A stretch of DNA of 64,000 bases from Sorghum bicolor (GCF_000003195.3 NC_012877.2:18251972-18315971), one strand, 5' to 3'; counted from the stretch's first letter, positions 33,180-46,485 are shown. Numbers and translations are program-made. Notes: generated by a model from the letters alone, not told the origin.

Positions 33180-35306
33180 TTGGATGGCAGACGGATTCCA
33201 CCCACTTCACCTCGGCACCATCATGATGTTTGGGAGTTTGGAGTTCATGTCGCTCGGCTCCGGCTATGGTCCTCCTCCCACCACGTGGTGACACCGATCC
33301 GTGCCCCGAGTCGATCCCACCGCAGTCAGTGCATGGGAGGCGCTCGGGGCACCATGCGGGGGGCACCCGACGGGGGCGTCAGAGGTCTAGGATCTCTGAC
33401 CCTACCACTGAGGCGAGGGTCCGTCCGGCACTACCCCCGCATATTCCTCACCAGATCGCCCATTCCTCCGGCCCGACAGGCGCTAGAGGAAGGGCCCGCG
33501 GAGCATCAAGCTCCGCTCCACGGACTAACAGGGGATCATCGTGACCTCCTGTTCCGCCCCGGTCAAAGGGCAAAGCACGGCTCCCACCCCCTTCTCAGAA
33601 GAGGGACCAGGGGGCCTCGACTTCTCATCACCCTCCATCTACAGATGGAGGAAAGGCAGCGGCACCTCCCGAGCTCCCTCTGGGACTCAAGAGCACATCC
33701 GCCACTTACGCCTCTTCCGTGAGCACTTCATTAAGTGCGTACGCGGATCTTCCAGGGCACCACCTGAGGTCTACCCTAGACCTTATCGCTACACGCCCGT
33801 TTCATCGTACCCAGAGGAACCCACCTCAGGTGACGACGAGTGGGCTGGCGCTGACTTTTCCGGGTGTGGCGACCCGGAAACTTTCATGCGTTTTCTGGAA
33901 GCTAGCAACTACTGCCTCGGCTACTCCGACTCCGACGACGGTGGATACGACCCGTCACATGAGTGCTTCAACCTCGAGGAAGGAGGAGCGCCCCCAACGC
34001 CCAAGGGGGTGCAGGACGCTCTATGCACGGGAACGCCACTCCACCTCCCAACACGACTCCCGGAGCTCATCCTGGAGCCCGTGGGGCAGCATCAGCCCCC
34101 GTAGGAGGACAGCGCCCTGACCTTGAGCAGCTCAATGAGCTGGAGGCTAGGCTCGAAGAAGAGCACCTACGCCTCCGCCAACTCCGTGAGACCCTGGTCC
34201 AAGACCAGTCCGGCCGAGGGGACGGGGGCGAGGCTAGACGCCGTGCCCGGGACGTCAACCGCCGCATCATCGAGGACGAAGGGGGTGACCACCCCCCAGT
34301 CTTCAGCACGGCCAACCAGATCATGATGGATGCCATGCTCCTCCTCAGAGCGATGCCCGAGCCGTCGACTCCCGAGGGGAGAAGGTTGCGCCAGGGGCTA
34401 CGTGGCGTCCTGGAGCAAGCTGTGGTGCAGAACGCGGAAAGTTCTGCATCGCAGTCCCACGGCACGAGACGCCAAGGGGAACGACCCCCTCCTAATAGGG
34501 CACCAACGGTGCAAGGTCCGCCACCCCCTCACCCGTAAGGGGGTAACAGGGCCCCATCTGTCCATGAACGCGTCGGGGCCACCCTCGAGGCTAGAAGGCG
34601 TTATAGGGACGAGGCCGAGTCTCGGCGCTATCAGCCGCACTGAGGCGGGAGGTACAACCCTGACCACGACCGCAGCACGTCGCCAGAGCCTCCGGGCCCT
34701 CGTGTCTTCAGCGAGGCCATCCGCAGGGCCAAATTCCCGGCACGATTCCGACAGCCCGCTAACCTCACCAAGTACTCGAGGGAAACCAACCCTGAGCTCT
34801 GGCTAGCAGACTATCGCCTAGCATGTCAGCTGGGCGGGGCGGAAGATGACCTGCTCATCATCCGCAACCTGGCACTCCACCTGGCCGATACGGCCAGAGC
34901 ATGGCTCGAGCACCTCCCTGAGCGCATGATCCATGACTGGGCCGACCTGGTCAGGATCTTCGTCGGGAACTTCCAGGGCACATACGGGCGCCCTAGGAAC
35001 TCCTGGGACCTCAGGAGCTACCGACAGAAGCCTGATGAGTCCCTCCGAGACTTCATCAGGCGATTCTCCAAGCAATGCACTGAGCTCCCCAACATCACCG
35101 ACTCCGACGTCATCGGAGCCTTCATCGCCGGTACCACCTGCAAGGAGCTGGTACATGAGCTCGGTCGCAAGACCCCCACGAGCACCAGCCAGCTGCTCGA
35201 CATCACCACCAACTTTGCCTCAGGCGAAGAGGCAGTTGGTGCCATTTTCTCTGACGACACGGCCAAGGGGAAACAAAAGGCCGAGGCCACCGAGGCCTCG
35301 GGCTGA
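33180..35306 (+). pseudogene. Gag of element B, degraded
   Basis: The coding sense is spread over shifted frames. An N-terminal part is in one frame up to about 34000 (acidic, Asp/Ser-rich near 33820-33960). A second frame runs from about 33990 to 35306, interrupted by stops at about 34536 and 34640. The retrotransposon gag core lies at about 34770-35200 (Trp- and Arg-rich, with a typical FIRRFSKQC stretch near 35052). Gag would build the cytoplasmic particle. The ending at 35306 is a TGA directly before a basic linker to pol. Confidence 0.75.
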
Positions 35307-38300
35307 CGCGACCCCAATAAAAAGAAGAAGGGTCGCAAGGGGAAGCAAGGTCAATCGGACGACAACCTAGTCGCCGCGGCAGATCACAAGAACCCTAAGC
35401 GGGCTCCTACTGGCCCCAGTCCCTTCGATGAGATGTTGAAGAAGTCGTGCCCCTATCACAGGGGACCAACCAAGCACACCCTTGAGGAGTGCACTGTCCT
35501 GTGTCAGTATTACACCAACATCATAGTCAAGGAGGGCGCTGAAGAGCCCCCCAAGGACGACGACCCTCAGGGGGAAGGCTTGCCCAAGGTCAAGAACTGC
35601 CTCTTGATCTTTGGGGGACGTGCAGCTTGCCTCACCGTGAGTCAAAGGAAGCGCGAACTCCAAAAAGTTTGCGCAGTTAGCACAGCCGCGCCCTCGTACC
35701 TCAAGTGGTCCAAGAGCGTGATCACATTCGATCGACAGGATCACCCGGACCGGATCCCCAACCCCGGGAGCTATCCGCTAATCGTCGACCCCATCATCGC
35801 CGAGACTCGTCTCCCCAAGGTGTTGATGGACAGAGGCAGCGGCCTCAACATTCTTTATGCCGAGACTTTGGCCCTCATGGGGATCAGCAAGTCTCGGCTG
35901 AGGAATGACACATCACCATTCCACAGAGTGGTGCCGGGACATCGTGCCCATCCCCTCGGGCAGATTGATCTGCCGTTTGCTTTGGGACCCCCGACAACTT
36001 CAGACGGGAGGTTCTCACCTTCGACGTGGTCGGGTTCCCAGGAACCTACCACGCAATCTTGGGGCGACTGTGCTACGCCAAGTTCATGGCCGTCCCCAAC
36101 TACACCTACCTCAAGCTCAAGATGCCGGGGCCAAACGGCATCATCACCGTCAGCACGACCAGCCAACATGCCTACCAGTGCGACGTCGAGTGCATCGAGC
36201 AGGCCGAGGCTCTAGCTGAGTCTCTGTCTATCCTCACCAGCCTCGGCGACGGTGACCAGGACGTCCCCGACCCCAAGCGTCACACCGGGAGCTTCGAGCC
36301 GGTGGAGGAGACCAAGCTTGTCTTCCTCGACCCCGGGACCTATGAGGGCAGGGCGTTGAGGATCAGCTCGAGCCTCGACCCCAAATAGGAAGCAGTGCTC
36401 ATCGACTTTCTCCGCGCAAATGCCGACATATTTGTGTGGAGTCCCTCGGACATGCCTGGCATACCGAGGGAAGTCGCCGAGCACTCCTTGGACATCCGAG
36501 CCGGCTCCAAGCCCGTGAAGCAGCGCCTGCGCTGATTCGACGAGGAGAAGCGCCGGGCCATCGGGGAGGAGATCCACAAGTTTCTGGCGGCCGGATTCAT
36601 CAAGGAGGTATTCCATCCCGAGTGGTTAGCTAACCCTGTACTAGTTAAAAAGAAAAATGGGAAGTGGAGGATGTGTGTAGACTATACTAGGATAAATAAA
36701 GCATGTCCCAAGAATCCCTTTCCATTACCTTGTATCGATCAAATAGTTGACTCCACTGCGGGATGTGAAATTTTATCTTTTCTTGATGCTTATTCCGGCT
36801 ACCACCAAATCAAGATGAAAGAGTCCGACCAGCTCGCGACTTCTTTCATCACCCCTTTCGAAATGTTTTGCTACGTAACCATGCCTTTCGGCCTTAAGAA
36901 CCCAGGGGTTACATACCAGCGATGTATGCTCCAGGTCTTTGGGGACCTCATAGGCAAAACGGTAGAGGCTTATGTAGATGACATTATTGTCAAATCCAGG
37001 AAGGCAAGCGGCCTAGTGGCCGACCTAGACGAAACATTCTGGTGCCTAGGGCAAAAGGGATCAGACTCAACCCTGAAAAGTGCGTTTTCGGGGTCCCCCG
37101 AGGCATGCTCCTCGGGTTCATTGTGTCTGAGTGAGGGATCAAGGCCAATCCTGAAAAGGTCTCGGCCATCACGAACATGAGCCCAATCCATAACATAAAG
37201 GGAGTGCAGAGAGTTATGGGATGCCTGGCCTCCCCCAGTCGTTTCATCTCCCATCTCGGGGAGAATGGACTACCTCTATATAGGTTACTTAGAAAATCCG
37301 AGCACTTTTCCGGGACCCCCGAGGCCCAGTAAGCCCTTGACAAGCTCAAGGCTCTGCTCACTAACCCTCCCATTTTGGTACCCCCCGCCCAGGGGGAGCC
37401 GTTGCTCCTCTATGTCGCAGCCACCGATTAGGTGGCCAGCGCAGCTATCATGGTCGAAAGGAAGGAAGAAGGGCACGCCCTGCCGGTCCAAAGACCGGTG
37501 TACTTCATCAGTGAAGTGCTATCCGACACAAAGACCCGATACCCCCAAATCCAAAAACTACTCTATGCGGTAGTCTTAGCCCGACGCAAACTCCACCATT
37601 ACTTTGAGTCTCACCCAGTCTCGGTAGTATCATCTTTCCCCTGGGAGAGGTGATTCAAAACTGAGAAGCTAATGGTAGAATTGCTAAGTGGGCTATAGAG
37701 CTTATGGGTGACGAGATCACCTATGAGCCTCGGAGAGCTATAAAATCCCAAGTTCTAGCGGATTTTGTATCTAAGTGGACGGGAACCCAACTCCCCCACC
37801 TCAGATCCAGCACGAGTGCTGGACCATGTACTTCGACGGGTCCTTGATGAAAACTGGGGCCGGCACTGGCCTCGTCTTCATCTCGCCCCTCGGAGTAAGG
37901 ATGCGATATGCAATCCGACTCCACTTCCCCGCCTCGAACAACGCGGCGGAGTACGAGGCCCTTGTCAATGGTCTCCATATCGCGATCGAGCTTGGGATCA
38001 AGCGGCTTGACGTCCGAGGTGACTCCAGACTCATCATCGACCAAGTCATGAAAGAGTCCACCTGCCATGACCCCAAGATGGATGCGTACTACAAAGCAGT
38101 CCGGCGCCTAGAGGAAAAGTTCGACGGCCTCGAACTTAACCACATGTTAAGGAAATATAATGAGGCCGCCGATGCGCTCGCCAAGATGGCATCCGAGCGG
38201 GCCACGTTCCCCCCGGATGTTTTCGTCAGCGACCTCTACAACCCTTCTGTTGACTACAAAGATGACGGGGGCTCGGATCAACCCCCAGGCGACTCGGGCC

Positions 38301-38676
38301 CCGACCCCAAGGTCTACACCGCTCAGGAGCAGGAGGCTATGGACATCGAGTCTGAGGCCCTTGCACCTGACGACTCGCCAGACTGGCGCTACCCCTTGCT
38401 GCAACACCTCGTCGACGACACTTTGCCCTCAGACCAGGCTGAGGCACGGCGTGTGGCACGTCGCGCCAAGACTTTTCTCCTTCTCGACAGAGAGATGTAC
38501 AAGCGCAGCCCCTCAAGCATTCTTATGCGCTGCATCCCCCGCCAGGAGGGAATCAAGCTTCTGGAGGACATACACTCGGGGGCTTGTGGCCACCACGCCG
38601 TGCCTCGGACGCTAGTAGGAAATGCCTTCTGACAAGGTTTCTACTGGCCCACCGCCGTGGCCGATGCCACGGAGAT
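35307..38676 (+). pseudogene. Pol of element B, 5' part (protease, RT, RNase H, zinc region), degraded
   Basis: Order: linker with a CPYH...C-type motif near 35445; aspartic protease near 35820-35860, where the active-site region reads Asp-Arg-Gly-Ser; reverse transcriptase about 36580-37010 with the catalytic YVDD at 36971-36982; remnants of the first RNase H at 37330-37640; a second, archaeal-type RNase H at 37810-38200; and the start of the integrase zinc region near 38570. The frame shifts near 36010, between 37010 and 37430, and before 37775. In-frame stops lie at about 36386, 36533 and 38630. It is interrupted by the insertion of element C after 38681. Confidence 0.85.
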
Positions 38677-38681
38677 CGTGC
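38677..38681. repeat. Target-site duplication of element C (cgtgc / cgtgt)
   Basis: cgtgc precedes the 5' LTR and cgtgt (51094-51098) follows the 3' LTR. One base differs, consistent with a later C/T transition. Pol of element B resumes in sense directly after it, confirming the insertion point. Confidence 0.85.
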
Positions 38682-39389
38682 TATTGACACCGTTTTTGGA
38701 CATGTATCCAAGGTCGGTAGGGTGTGGATCGGCGAGACAGGGTAATAGTCATTGATCTGCAGGAAAGTTGCCGATGGAGGTGGTTGCCGATGAGGAGACA
38801 GTCGAATGTGACTAAGTCCATAGGTGATGATGTGCTTATACCGATGGCCGGTATTGACTGATACCGATGGGGAGTCTGCCGATGACATGGGAGGAAGACT
38901 CGAAGATGGCCGGTTGGTCCGTGGTGGTGTCCCAGTTTGTCACGGAAGGATGGTTTTATGTTTTCCTTAGTTGTTTAAGTAATTTTGTACATGGAGTCTG
39001 TTTAAATTTGGAATTTGAGTTCTAGTCGTGTCTGGTTGTAGCTCTTTGAGCGGGGTATAAATGTAGACCCTAGGGCATTGTAATACACACAATCTATCAA
39101 TCAATCAAACACAAGTTTTTACTCATATTCCAGTATCTACTTTTTCGACGACTTCGTCATATTTTCCTTTTTTACGAGTTCTTAGGAGTTCGTCGACTTA
39201 AGCTCGGCGTATTCTCAAGTTCCGCGTGAATACCTCTTGGCCGTGGCATCTGGGCGCATCGCTGTTGTCGGGACTAAAGTATTCGAGTTACCACCTTTGC
39301 CGGTAGTCAGGTCAAATCGGCTGGCACGCCTTAACGTTTAAATCGGGTATTAGCCCTTTGTGTTTGTAGATCTAGCTTTTGCATCAACA
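38682..39389 (+). repeat. Element C 5' LTR
   Basis: A 708-bp LTR. The first bases read TATTGACACC, so the terminal TG has become TA; the 3' LTR retains TG. It includes a TATA box (TATAAAT at 39056) and ends catcaaca. Confidence 0.92.
39056..39062 (+). promoter_or_regulatory. TATA box in element C 5' LTR
   Basis: gcggggTATAAATG, identical in the 3' LTR (about 50760). It is the likely promoter for the gag-pol transcript. Confidence 0.65.
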
Positions 39390-39393
39390 CATC

Positions 39394-39412
39394 TTTTGGC
39401 ACGCCTAGTGGG
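39394..39412 (+). promoter_or_regulatory. Candidate primer-binding site of element C
   Basis: ttttggcacgcctagtggg lies five bases after the LTR end. It is chosen by position; the cognate tRNA was not established. Confidence 0.6.
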
Positions 39413-39436
39413 ACCAGATTCAAGATCAACATCAAC

Positions 39437-42300
39437 ATGTCGACTACTGAGTTTGATCAGGAGAACGTCATCCCCGTGACGGAAGCCAATCTCAAAGATG
39501 AGCAGAAGCAAGCTATCGCTAAAGCCATGGAGGATTACAAGCAGCAATGCCTGAGGTCCTTCAACATGAACAAGAGCGGCGAAGTGATCTAGAAGGATGC
39601 ACTGCCGATGCCTCGGCAGGTTACTTTTGAAGCCAATCCTGGTAAACTACAAGAGATGGTTGATAGTGCTATCAACCATGCCTTGATCAACCAAGCTGGT
39701 GTGTTGTCCAACACGGTTTTCAATGCCGTGGCTAGAACTTTCAAGGAAGGACAATTGCCACCAGATTATGTGGGCCCCTCTCATCATCAGCCAGGGTCAC
39801 CGGTGGTCACAGCTCCATCGGTTGCTACAGCCACTGCGGGTACACAGACTACTGTTCCTCCAAGCACGTTGTGAGTCACTAATGCACAATCTACGCCGAT
39901 GACAACTAATCCACCGACTTCAGATGAGCAGGTTAAGCTCACTACAGATCTATTGGCATTGGCGATGTCACGACCAGTCCCTCCTCCTAACTGGTGGGGT
40001 TTTGGTATGCCCCCGGAATACTTGAAGACACCTGGCACATCTCAGGCAACTGATATGAGAGGCAAGGCTCCTATGGCATTGGCACCCCCAAATATGCTGA
40101 TGAATCAGAGTCCCCAGTATACCACAACCACCACTGCAAGACCTTACACTGGGAATTCTCAAGCTCCAACGTTCCAAATGCCTAACGCATCGGCAGACTC
40201 AATGCTGATGCAACAGAGATTTATGACTCAGCCAGGGTATGTCAATTCAATGATGATGCCCAATTACCGGTCATCGGCAAGACCTATGCCGATGAATGCT
40301 AATAGTGGATGGCTTGGGCAGCAAGTCTTTCCACAAACGCCCCAACAGAATCATCAGGCTACAGGGTTCCAGCAAGGCCAGATCTACCCTGGGTTCCATA
40401 ATCAGGTATTACCTAACCAGTCAATGAATCTTGGGCAGCAAATCGGCGGACAGCAGATAGGCACACAGCAGTTTGGTGGTCAGCAGGTAGGTGGCCAAAT
40501 GATTAACCCAATGTTGCATGCAGATGGTGCGCCGCACAGACACGTGGAAGCTTACCAGCAGGTGCCGGATCCCCAACCGCCCCATCGGCAAGACGCTGAT
40601 GCTTATTGGGCCGATAAGATCGCTGAAGTAATGAGAGACCAATTTGGGATAAAGCCCAAAGTCAACACTTACTCTTATCGGACACCGTATCCTCCTGCAT
40701 ATGATTTAATCCCGCTCCCAAATCGGTACAAAGTGCCAGATTTTACCAAGTTTTCTGGACAGGATGACACGTCCACCATGGAGCACGTCAACAGGTTCAT
40801 CATCCAGTGCGGAGAAGCTGCTAATAGGGACGAGCTAAGGGTTCTCTTATTCTCGTCCTCATTGTCTGGATCGGCTTTCACCTGGTTTATATCATTACCT
40901 CCCAACTCAGTGGTTACTTGGGCCGATCTAGAGAAACAATTCCACAAATACTTCTTTTCTGGGGTCCATGAGAAGAAGATCACCGACTTGGTCAAATTGA
41001 GGCAACGCAATGATGAATCGGTTGAAATTTTTGTGCAGAGGATACGGGAGGTCAAGAATAAATGCTATAGTCTGGTTCTGGATGATCGGCAGCTAGCCGA
41101 TTTAGCTTTCCAGGGTTTATTGCCGCACATAAGAGACAAGTATGCATCTCAAGAGTTTGAAAGCTTAAGTCATTTGGTGCAGAGAATTTCTGATCAAGAT
41201 ATCAAGCCTTTTGAGCCCAAGAGAGCATGGAATAAAAAGGTATCGTTCGTTGATGAGGTAGCAAGCTCAGATTCTAATGAGTAGCCAGTCATCGGCTTGG
41301 CGGAATGGGTGAAAAACAAGAAGCCGATGTCTTGTCCTTTCGGACACAAAGAGCCAGAGAAGTTCGCATTTCACATCACAAAGGCCGATAGGATATTTGA
41401 CTTTCTACTTCAGGAAGGTCAGATCAAGCTGTCACCCAATCATGTGATCCCATCGGCTAAAGAATTAAAAAGGATGAAATATTGCAAGTGGCACAATGCA
41501 ACTTCTCATGACACTAATGAATGCAAAGTTTTTAGACAGTAGTTACAATCGGCAATAGAATCTGGGAGGATAAGATTCGACAGCTCTAAGGTTCAGAAGC
41601 CGATGAAGATTGATCAACATCCTTTCCCAACAAACATGCTGGATGCTAAGGGAAAGGCTAAGGTCTTAACATCGGAAGCAGCTGAAAGGAACGCATCGGT
41701 GGATCCTCAGCATCAAATCACTACTGTCGATGCAAAAGGAAAAGGCCTAGTCTAGGAGGGAACTAACTCAGGGAAGCCTCCCCGATCTGGTATTGTGATA
41801 ACTCACAGAAGGCCTCGGGAGACTAGGCAGCAATGTGAGGATCGGTATCGGCGCCAGCAGGAGGACTATCGTCGGGAAGAGGAAAGACGCCGGCAGGAGT
41901 GGAATCGGCATAGGGATCACTGGAATTGCCCGTTCTTCATTCATTGTTGGGAGGAAAATATCAAACTTCCCACTGTCAGGGATTGTCCTGAGTGCAATGG
42001 TTATGACCGGTATGACAGGTCCGACCGGCGTTATCGTGATGATGATCGGCGATTTAATGGGCCGATTAGGGGGAGAGCATCCGTTCACAATCGGCTGGGG
42101 GCAGGCTCAGTGTGCACGATAGTCTCGGCGATCGTGTTGAATACTTTCCCAGAAACCAGGAAGAACTTGAGGAGATGGCTAATGCTCAAGTTCCCGACGA
42201 GTTCATATTTTGTAGGGATGCCAATACTTATCGGATGGAGTCAAAGGAGAATCATCGCCCATCGGTAAGGCAGTAACAACTTCCTCCATGGTGTCCAGAG
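39437..42300 (+). pseudogene. Gag region of element C, five or more in-frame stops
   Basis: One frame runs from the ATG at 39437 to about 42268 but contains stops near 39590, 39872, 41282, 41540 and 41753. An N-terminal helical part is followed by a long Gln/Pro/Met-rich segment (about 40080-40560). The retrotransposon gag core lies at about 40740-41200, then a Cys/His motif with CKWH near 41482, an Arg-rich stretch near 41800-41910, and a four-Cys zinc-like pattern at about 41929-41998. Most stops are TAG where Gln or Trp would be expected, the outcome of C-to-T change in methylated DNA. The product is a particle structural protein; this copy cannot make the full protein without readthrough. 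Confidence 0.8.
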
Positions 42301-44703
42301 GGGTTGACCAGGACACAGAAGAGAAGACTGCAGCGTGAAAGGCGAGAAGAGTTAAGCAAGGGGGAGAACTCTGGACAGTCTGGGGATCAGCAACAACCAG
42401 ATCCTAAGGGGAAAGGTCCATCGGCAGACGTCAACATGGTATTTATGTTGCCGATGGAGTTCCTTGCACCACCCAGTGATGATGAGTTGGAGTTTTCTGA
42501 CCAGATAGCTCAGTTGGCTCTAGATCCGATGACAGCCATCTTCGAAAAGCCTGCCGATGATGAAAGGCAACATCTTAAGGCTCTGTTTGTCAAAGGAAGG
42601 GTTGATGGTCGGCCGATGACCAAGATTTTAATTGATGGTGGGGCTGCTATCAACATCATGCCATATGAAGTGTATCAGAAGCTTGGAAAAGGAGATCAGG
42701 ATTTGACCAAGACCGATATGATGCTCAAAGATTTCGATGGGAATGTGTCTCCAGTTAAGGGGCAATATGTGTAGAATTGACCATCGGCAGTAAAACCTTG
42801 CCGACAACCTTCTTCGTGATCAGTGGATAGGGTGCCTACAACTTACTTTTGGGAAGAGATTGGATTCATGCCAATTGTTGCATCCCGTCTACAATGCACC
42901 AGTGCTTGGTTCAGTGGGTAGGTGATAAGATTGAGATTGTCCCAGGAGATCTTCTTATGTCATCGCATCGGCAGAGGCAGACACCTATGAGAGAACTAGG
43001 TGTATTTGAGGAGAAGTTTGGGAAAAGGATTTCCTTAAGGTTGCCGATTATGAAATTCCACCGATCCAAGCAGTCGATTCTGAAGATGGTTTTTAATGGA
43101 TAGGTTCGCCGATGATGGAAAGTTAGGCCAGGGATTCACATCGGCCGATGATCTAGTAGAAGTAGATATAGGTAGTGGTAATAAACCTAGACCTACTTTT
43201 ATTAGTGCTAAATTGAATTCTGAGTGTAAGCAGCAGTTGACCGATTTGTTAAAGGAATATAAAGATTTCTTTGCTTGGGATTATACTGAAATGCCTGGTT
43301 TGGACCGATCGATTGTTGAACATCGGTTACCTATCAAGTCGGGATTTCGGCCACATCAGCAGCCAGCTCGCCGATGTAATCCTAATATTCTTCCTGATAT
43401 TAAGGCCAAAATAACCAAACTGGTTGAAGCTAAATTTATTCGGCAGTGTCGGTATGCCGAGTGGATTTCCAATGTGGTTCCGGTCTACAAGAAAAATGGA
43501 AAGCTTCGGGTCTGCATTGATTTCAGGAATCTCAACAAAGCTACACCGATGGATGGATATCCAATGCCGGTTGCCGATCTGCTAGTTTATGCTGCGGCAG
43601 GGCATCGGATTATCAGCTTTATGGATGGCAATGCAGGGTACAATCAAATATTCATGGCTGAAGAAGATATTCCAATGACTGCATTTAGATGTCCTGGTCA
43701 TGTTGGGCTGTTTGAGTGGATAGTCATGACCTTCGGCTTGGAAAATGCTGGTGCTACTTATCAGAGAGCTATGAATTTTATATTTCATGAGTTCATCGGT
43801 AAGCTGGTGGAGATTTATATTGATGATGTGGTGGTTAAATCTGGAGATTTCACAAAGCATCTTGCCGATTTGCGAAAAGTGTTGGAATGTACAAGGAAGC
43901 ATGGGTTGAAGATGAATCCCAATAAGTGTGCATTTGGAGTATCGGCAGGAAAATTTCTTAGTTTCATGGTGCATCAAAGGGGAATTGAAATTAGTCGAAG
44001 ATCTATTGATGCCATCAATAAAATAGTTGCTCCCACCAACAAGACTGAGCTCCAGTCCTTGATCGGCAAGGTAAATTTTATCAGGAGGTTTATATCTAAT
44101 TTGTCTGGTAAAATTCGTGCTTTTAGTCCTTTGCTCAAGTTGAAGGCCGATCAAGAATTTGTTAGGGGGAAAGAGCAACAGTTGGCTTTAGATGAAATCA
44201 ATAATTATCTAGTAAATCCTCCGGTTCTAATTCCACCTCAGCAAGGGAAGCCCTTTAGATTGTATTTGTCTACTGATGGGATGGTCATCGGTTCAGCTTT
44301 AATTCAAGAATTTGAAGGGAAGGAACGTGTGATTTACTATTTAAGCAGGAGGCTGATTGATGCTGAGACCAGGTATTCAGCTATTGAGAAATTATGCTTA
44401 TGCTTGTACTTCTCTTGTGTTAAGTTAAGGCATTATTTGCTATCGGCCGAATGCACGGTTATTTGCAAAGATGACGTGATCCGATACATGCTGTCTATGC
44501 CGATCATGAGCGGCAGGATCGGTAAGTGGATTTTGGCACTGTCGGAATTCGATTTGCGTTACGAATCAGCTAAAGCGGTTAAGGGACAGATTATGGCCGA
44601 TTTTGTAACCCAACATTGCGGTACAGTGGAGACTTTAGAAATTGTACTTTGGACGCTTTTCTTTGATGGATCCACGTGCGACCGGGTGCAGGAATCGGCA
44701 TAG
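42301..44703 (+). pseudogene. Pol of element C, part 1: protease, reverse transcriptase, first RNase H
   Basis: The aspartic protease is at about 42590-42760 with the active-site stretch Asp-Gly-Gly-Ala followed by an Ile/Asn-rich strand. A frame change follows near 42770, and a TAG lies near 42828 where the flap-side region continues. From 43096 to 44703 one long open frame holds the reverse transcriptase (about 43280-43950, catalytic YIDD at 43816-43827) and the first RNase H (about 44230-44640, with the segment SRRLIDAETRYSAIEKL). It ends in a frameshift at about 44680 in the second RNase H start. RT and RNase H copy the element RNA into DNA in the particle. Confidence 0.87.
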
Positions 44704-46328
44704 TGTTAATTTCCCCTCGGGGAACGAAGTATGAGTTTTCTTTGCCGATTGTTGCCACGTCCACAAATAATCAGGCTGAATATCAAGCTTTGATAAAGGG
44801 TTTGGAATTACTGAAGGAAGTTCATGCTGATGCTGTTGAAGTCTTCGGGGATTCTATGCTAGTTATAAATCAATTGGTTGGAAGCTATGAATGCCGAAGT
44901 GAGGTCTTGATAACTTATTATGAAAGGAGTATGCAGTTGTTAAAGGAATTCAAGGATTTCCGGTTAGAGCATGTTCCTCGATTACATAATGAAGAGGCCA
45001 ATCGGTTGGCTCAGCATGCCTCAGGATATCAGCCTATGATTGATACAATATCGGCAATCGGTGCCGATGATTGGAGGAAAGAAATCATTGATTATTTGAA
45101 GGATCCATCTAAGAAAGTTGAGAGGCGTGTTCGGTTTCAAGCTACCAAGTATGTGCTCCTTGAAGGTGAATTATATTACCGAACTATCGATGGGATTCTT
45201 CTCAGGTGCTTAGGTGATGATGAAGCTAAAAGTTTGATGGGAGAAATCCATGAGGGAGTATGTGGAGCACATCAGTCGGCTTTTAAGATGAAGTGGATGA
45301 TTAGAAGAAATGGGTATTATTGGCCGACTATACTTGAGGATTGCTTTAAGTATTTCAAAGGGTGTCAAGGCTGTCAGAAATTTGGCAATGTTCAAAGAGC
45401 GCCTGCATCGGCCATGAATCCTATCATCAAGCCTTGGCCGTTCTGGGGATGGGCTATTGATTTGATCGGCCAGGTTTATCCGCCATCCAGCAAGGGACAT
45501 AAATTTATTTTGGTTGCTACCGATTATTTCACCAAATGGGTTGAAGCTATTCCTTTGAAGAAAGTTACATCGGCCAATATGATTGACTTTGTGAAAGAGC
45601 ATATTATCTACCGATTTGGAATTCCTCAAACAATTTCTACCGATCAGGGTACTATGTTCACATCAGGGGAATTTGATGAATTTGCAATCGGTATGGGAAT
45701 TAAAGTATTAAATTCTTCTCCTTACTATGCTCAAGCTAATGGGCAGGCCGAGGCGTCTAACAAAGGAATTATCAAGCTTATTAAACGAAAGATTGAAGAA
45801 AATCCTAGGAGGTGGCATACATTATTAAACGAAGCTTTGTGGTCATACCGGATGGCTTGTCATGGATCGACCAAGGTTTCACCTTATCAGTTGGTGTATG
45901 GGCATGATGCAGTATTACCTTGGGAAATTAAGACTGGATCTAGGCGACTATCTTTTCAAGATCAACTGGCTGTCGATGATTATGCTACGTTGATGACAGA
46001 TGAGTTAGATGATCTAGCGGGACATCGGCTAAAGGCCTTAATGAGTATAGAAGAGAATAAAAAGAGAGTTGCCAGGTGGTATGATAAGAAAGTGAAGGCT
46101 AAGGAGTTTGCCGATGGAGACTTAGTATGGAAATTAATCTTGCCGATCGGGACTAAAAGTTCAAAATTTGGGAAGTGGTCTCCCAATTGGGAAGGTCCCT
46201 ATCGGATAAGTCGATCGGCTCCTGGTAATGCCTATATTTTGGAAACTCTCGAAGGAGTTTACTTTCCTAGAGCATTAAATGGCAAATATCTGAAGAAATA
46301 CTACCCCAGTATATGGGTCGATGCATAA
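44676..46328 (+). CDS. Pol of element C, part 2: second RNase H and integrase
   Basis: An open frame of 550 codons overlaps the previous frame by 28 bases, so the join needs a one-base shift. It starts in the second, archaeal-type RNase H, with GAGIGIVLISP and an NNQAEYQAL block, that defines the Tat lineage. The integrase zinc region follows (HEGVCGAHQS near 45249, CQGCQ near 45364). The DDE catalytic core has Asp in a WAIDLIG context (45451), Asp in STDQGTMF (45637) and Glu in GQAEASN (45739). A GPY/F-type C-terminal domain (GPYRISR near 46195) follows. No chromodomain is present. The integrase module appears complete. Confidence 0.88.
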   Translation: MRPGAGIGIVLISPRGTKYEFSLPIVATSTNNQAEYQALIKGLELLKEVHADAVEVFGDSMLVINQLVGSYECRSEVLITYYERSMQLLKEFKDFRLEHVPRLHNEEANRLAQHASGYQPMIDTISAIGADDWRKEIIDYLKDPSKKVERRVRFQATKYVLLEGELYYRTIDGILLRCLGDDEAKSLMGEIHEGVCGAHQSAFKMKWMIRRNGYYWPTILEDCFKYFKGCQGCQKFGNVQRAPASAMNPIIKPWPFWGWAIDLIGQVYPPSSKGHKFILVATDYFTKWVEAIPLKKVTSANMIDFVKEHIIYRFGIPQTISTDQGTMFTSGEFDEFAIGMGIKVLNSSPYYAQANGQAEASNKGIIKLIKRKIEENPRRWHTLLNEALWSYRMACHGSTKVSPYQLVYGHDAVLPWEIKTGSRRLSFQDQLAVDDYATLMTDELDDLAGHRLKALMSIEENKKRVARWYDKKVKAKEFADGDLVWKLILPIGTKSSKFGKWSPNWEGPYRISRSAPGNAYILETLEGVYFPRALNGKYLKKYYPSIWVDA

Positions 46329-46485
46329 AAGTTAAGTGCCGATAACATTCCTATCGGCTAGATCAAAATGTATCTGGGGATAACACTCAGCGTTTTAAAA
46401 GGTGCCGATAACAGTCCTATCGGTTAGACTGAATATCAAGAAAGTTGGAAAACAGAGAAGGGCGAGTATGTTGCCGATGAAGAGC

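Noticed and set aside
30477..33722. Numerous overlapping frames in the LTRs of A and B as host genes
   Set aside because: They follow LTR and leader sequence, overlap on both strands and reflect high GC content.
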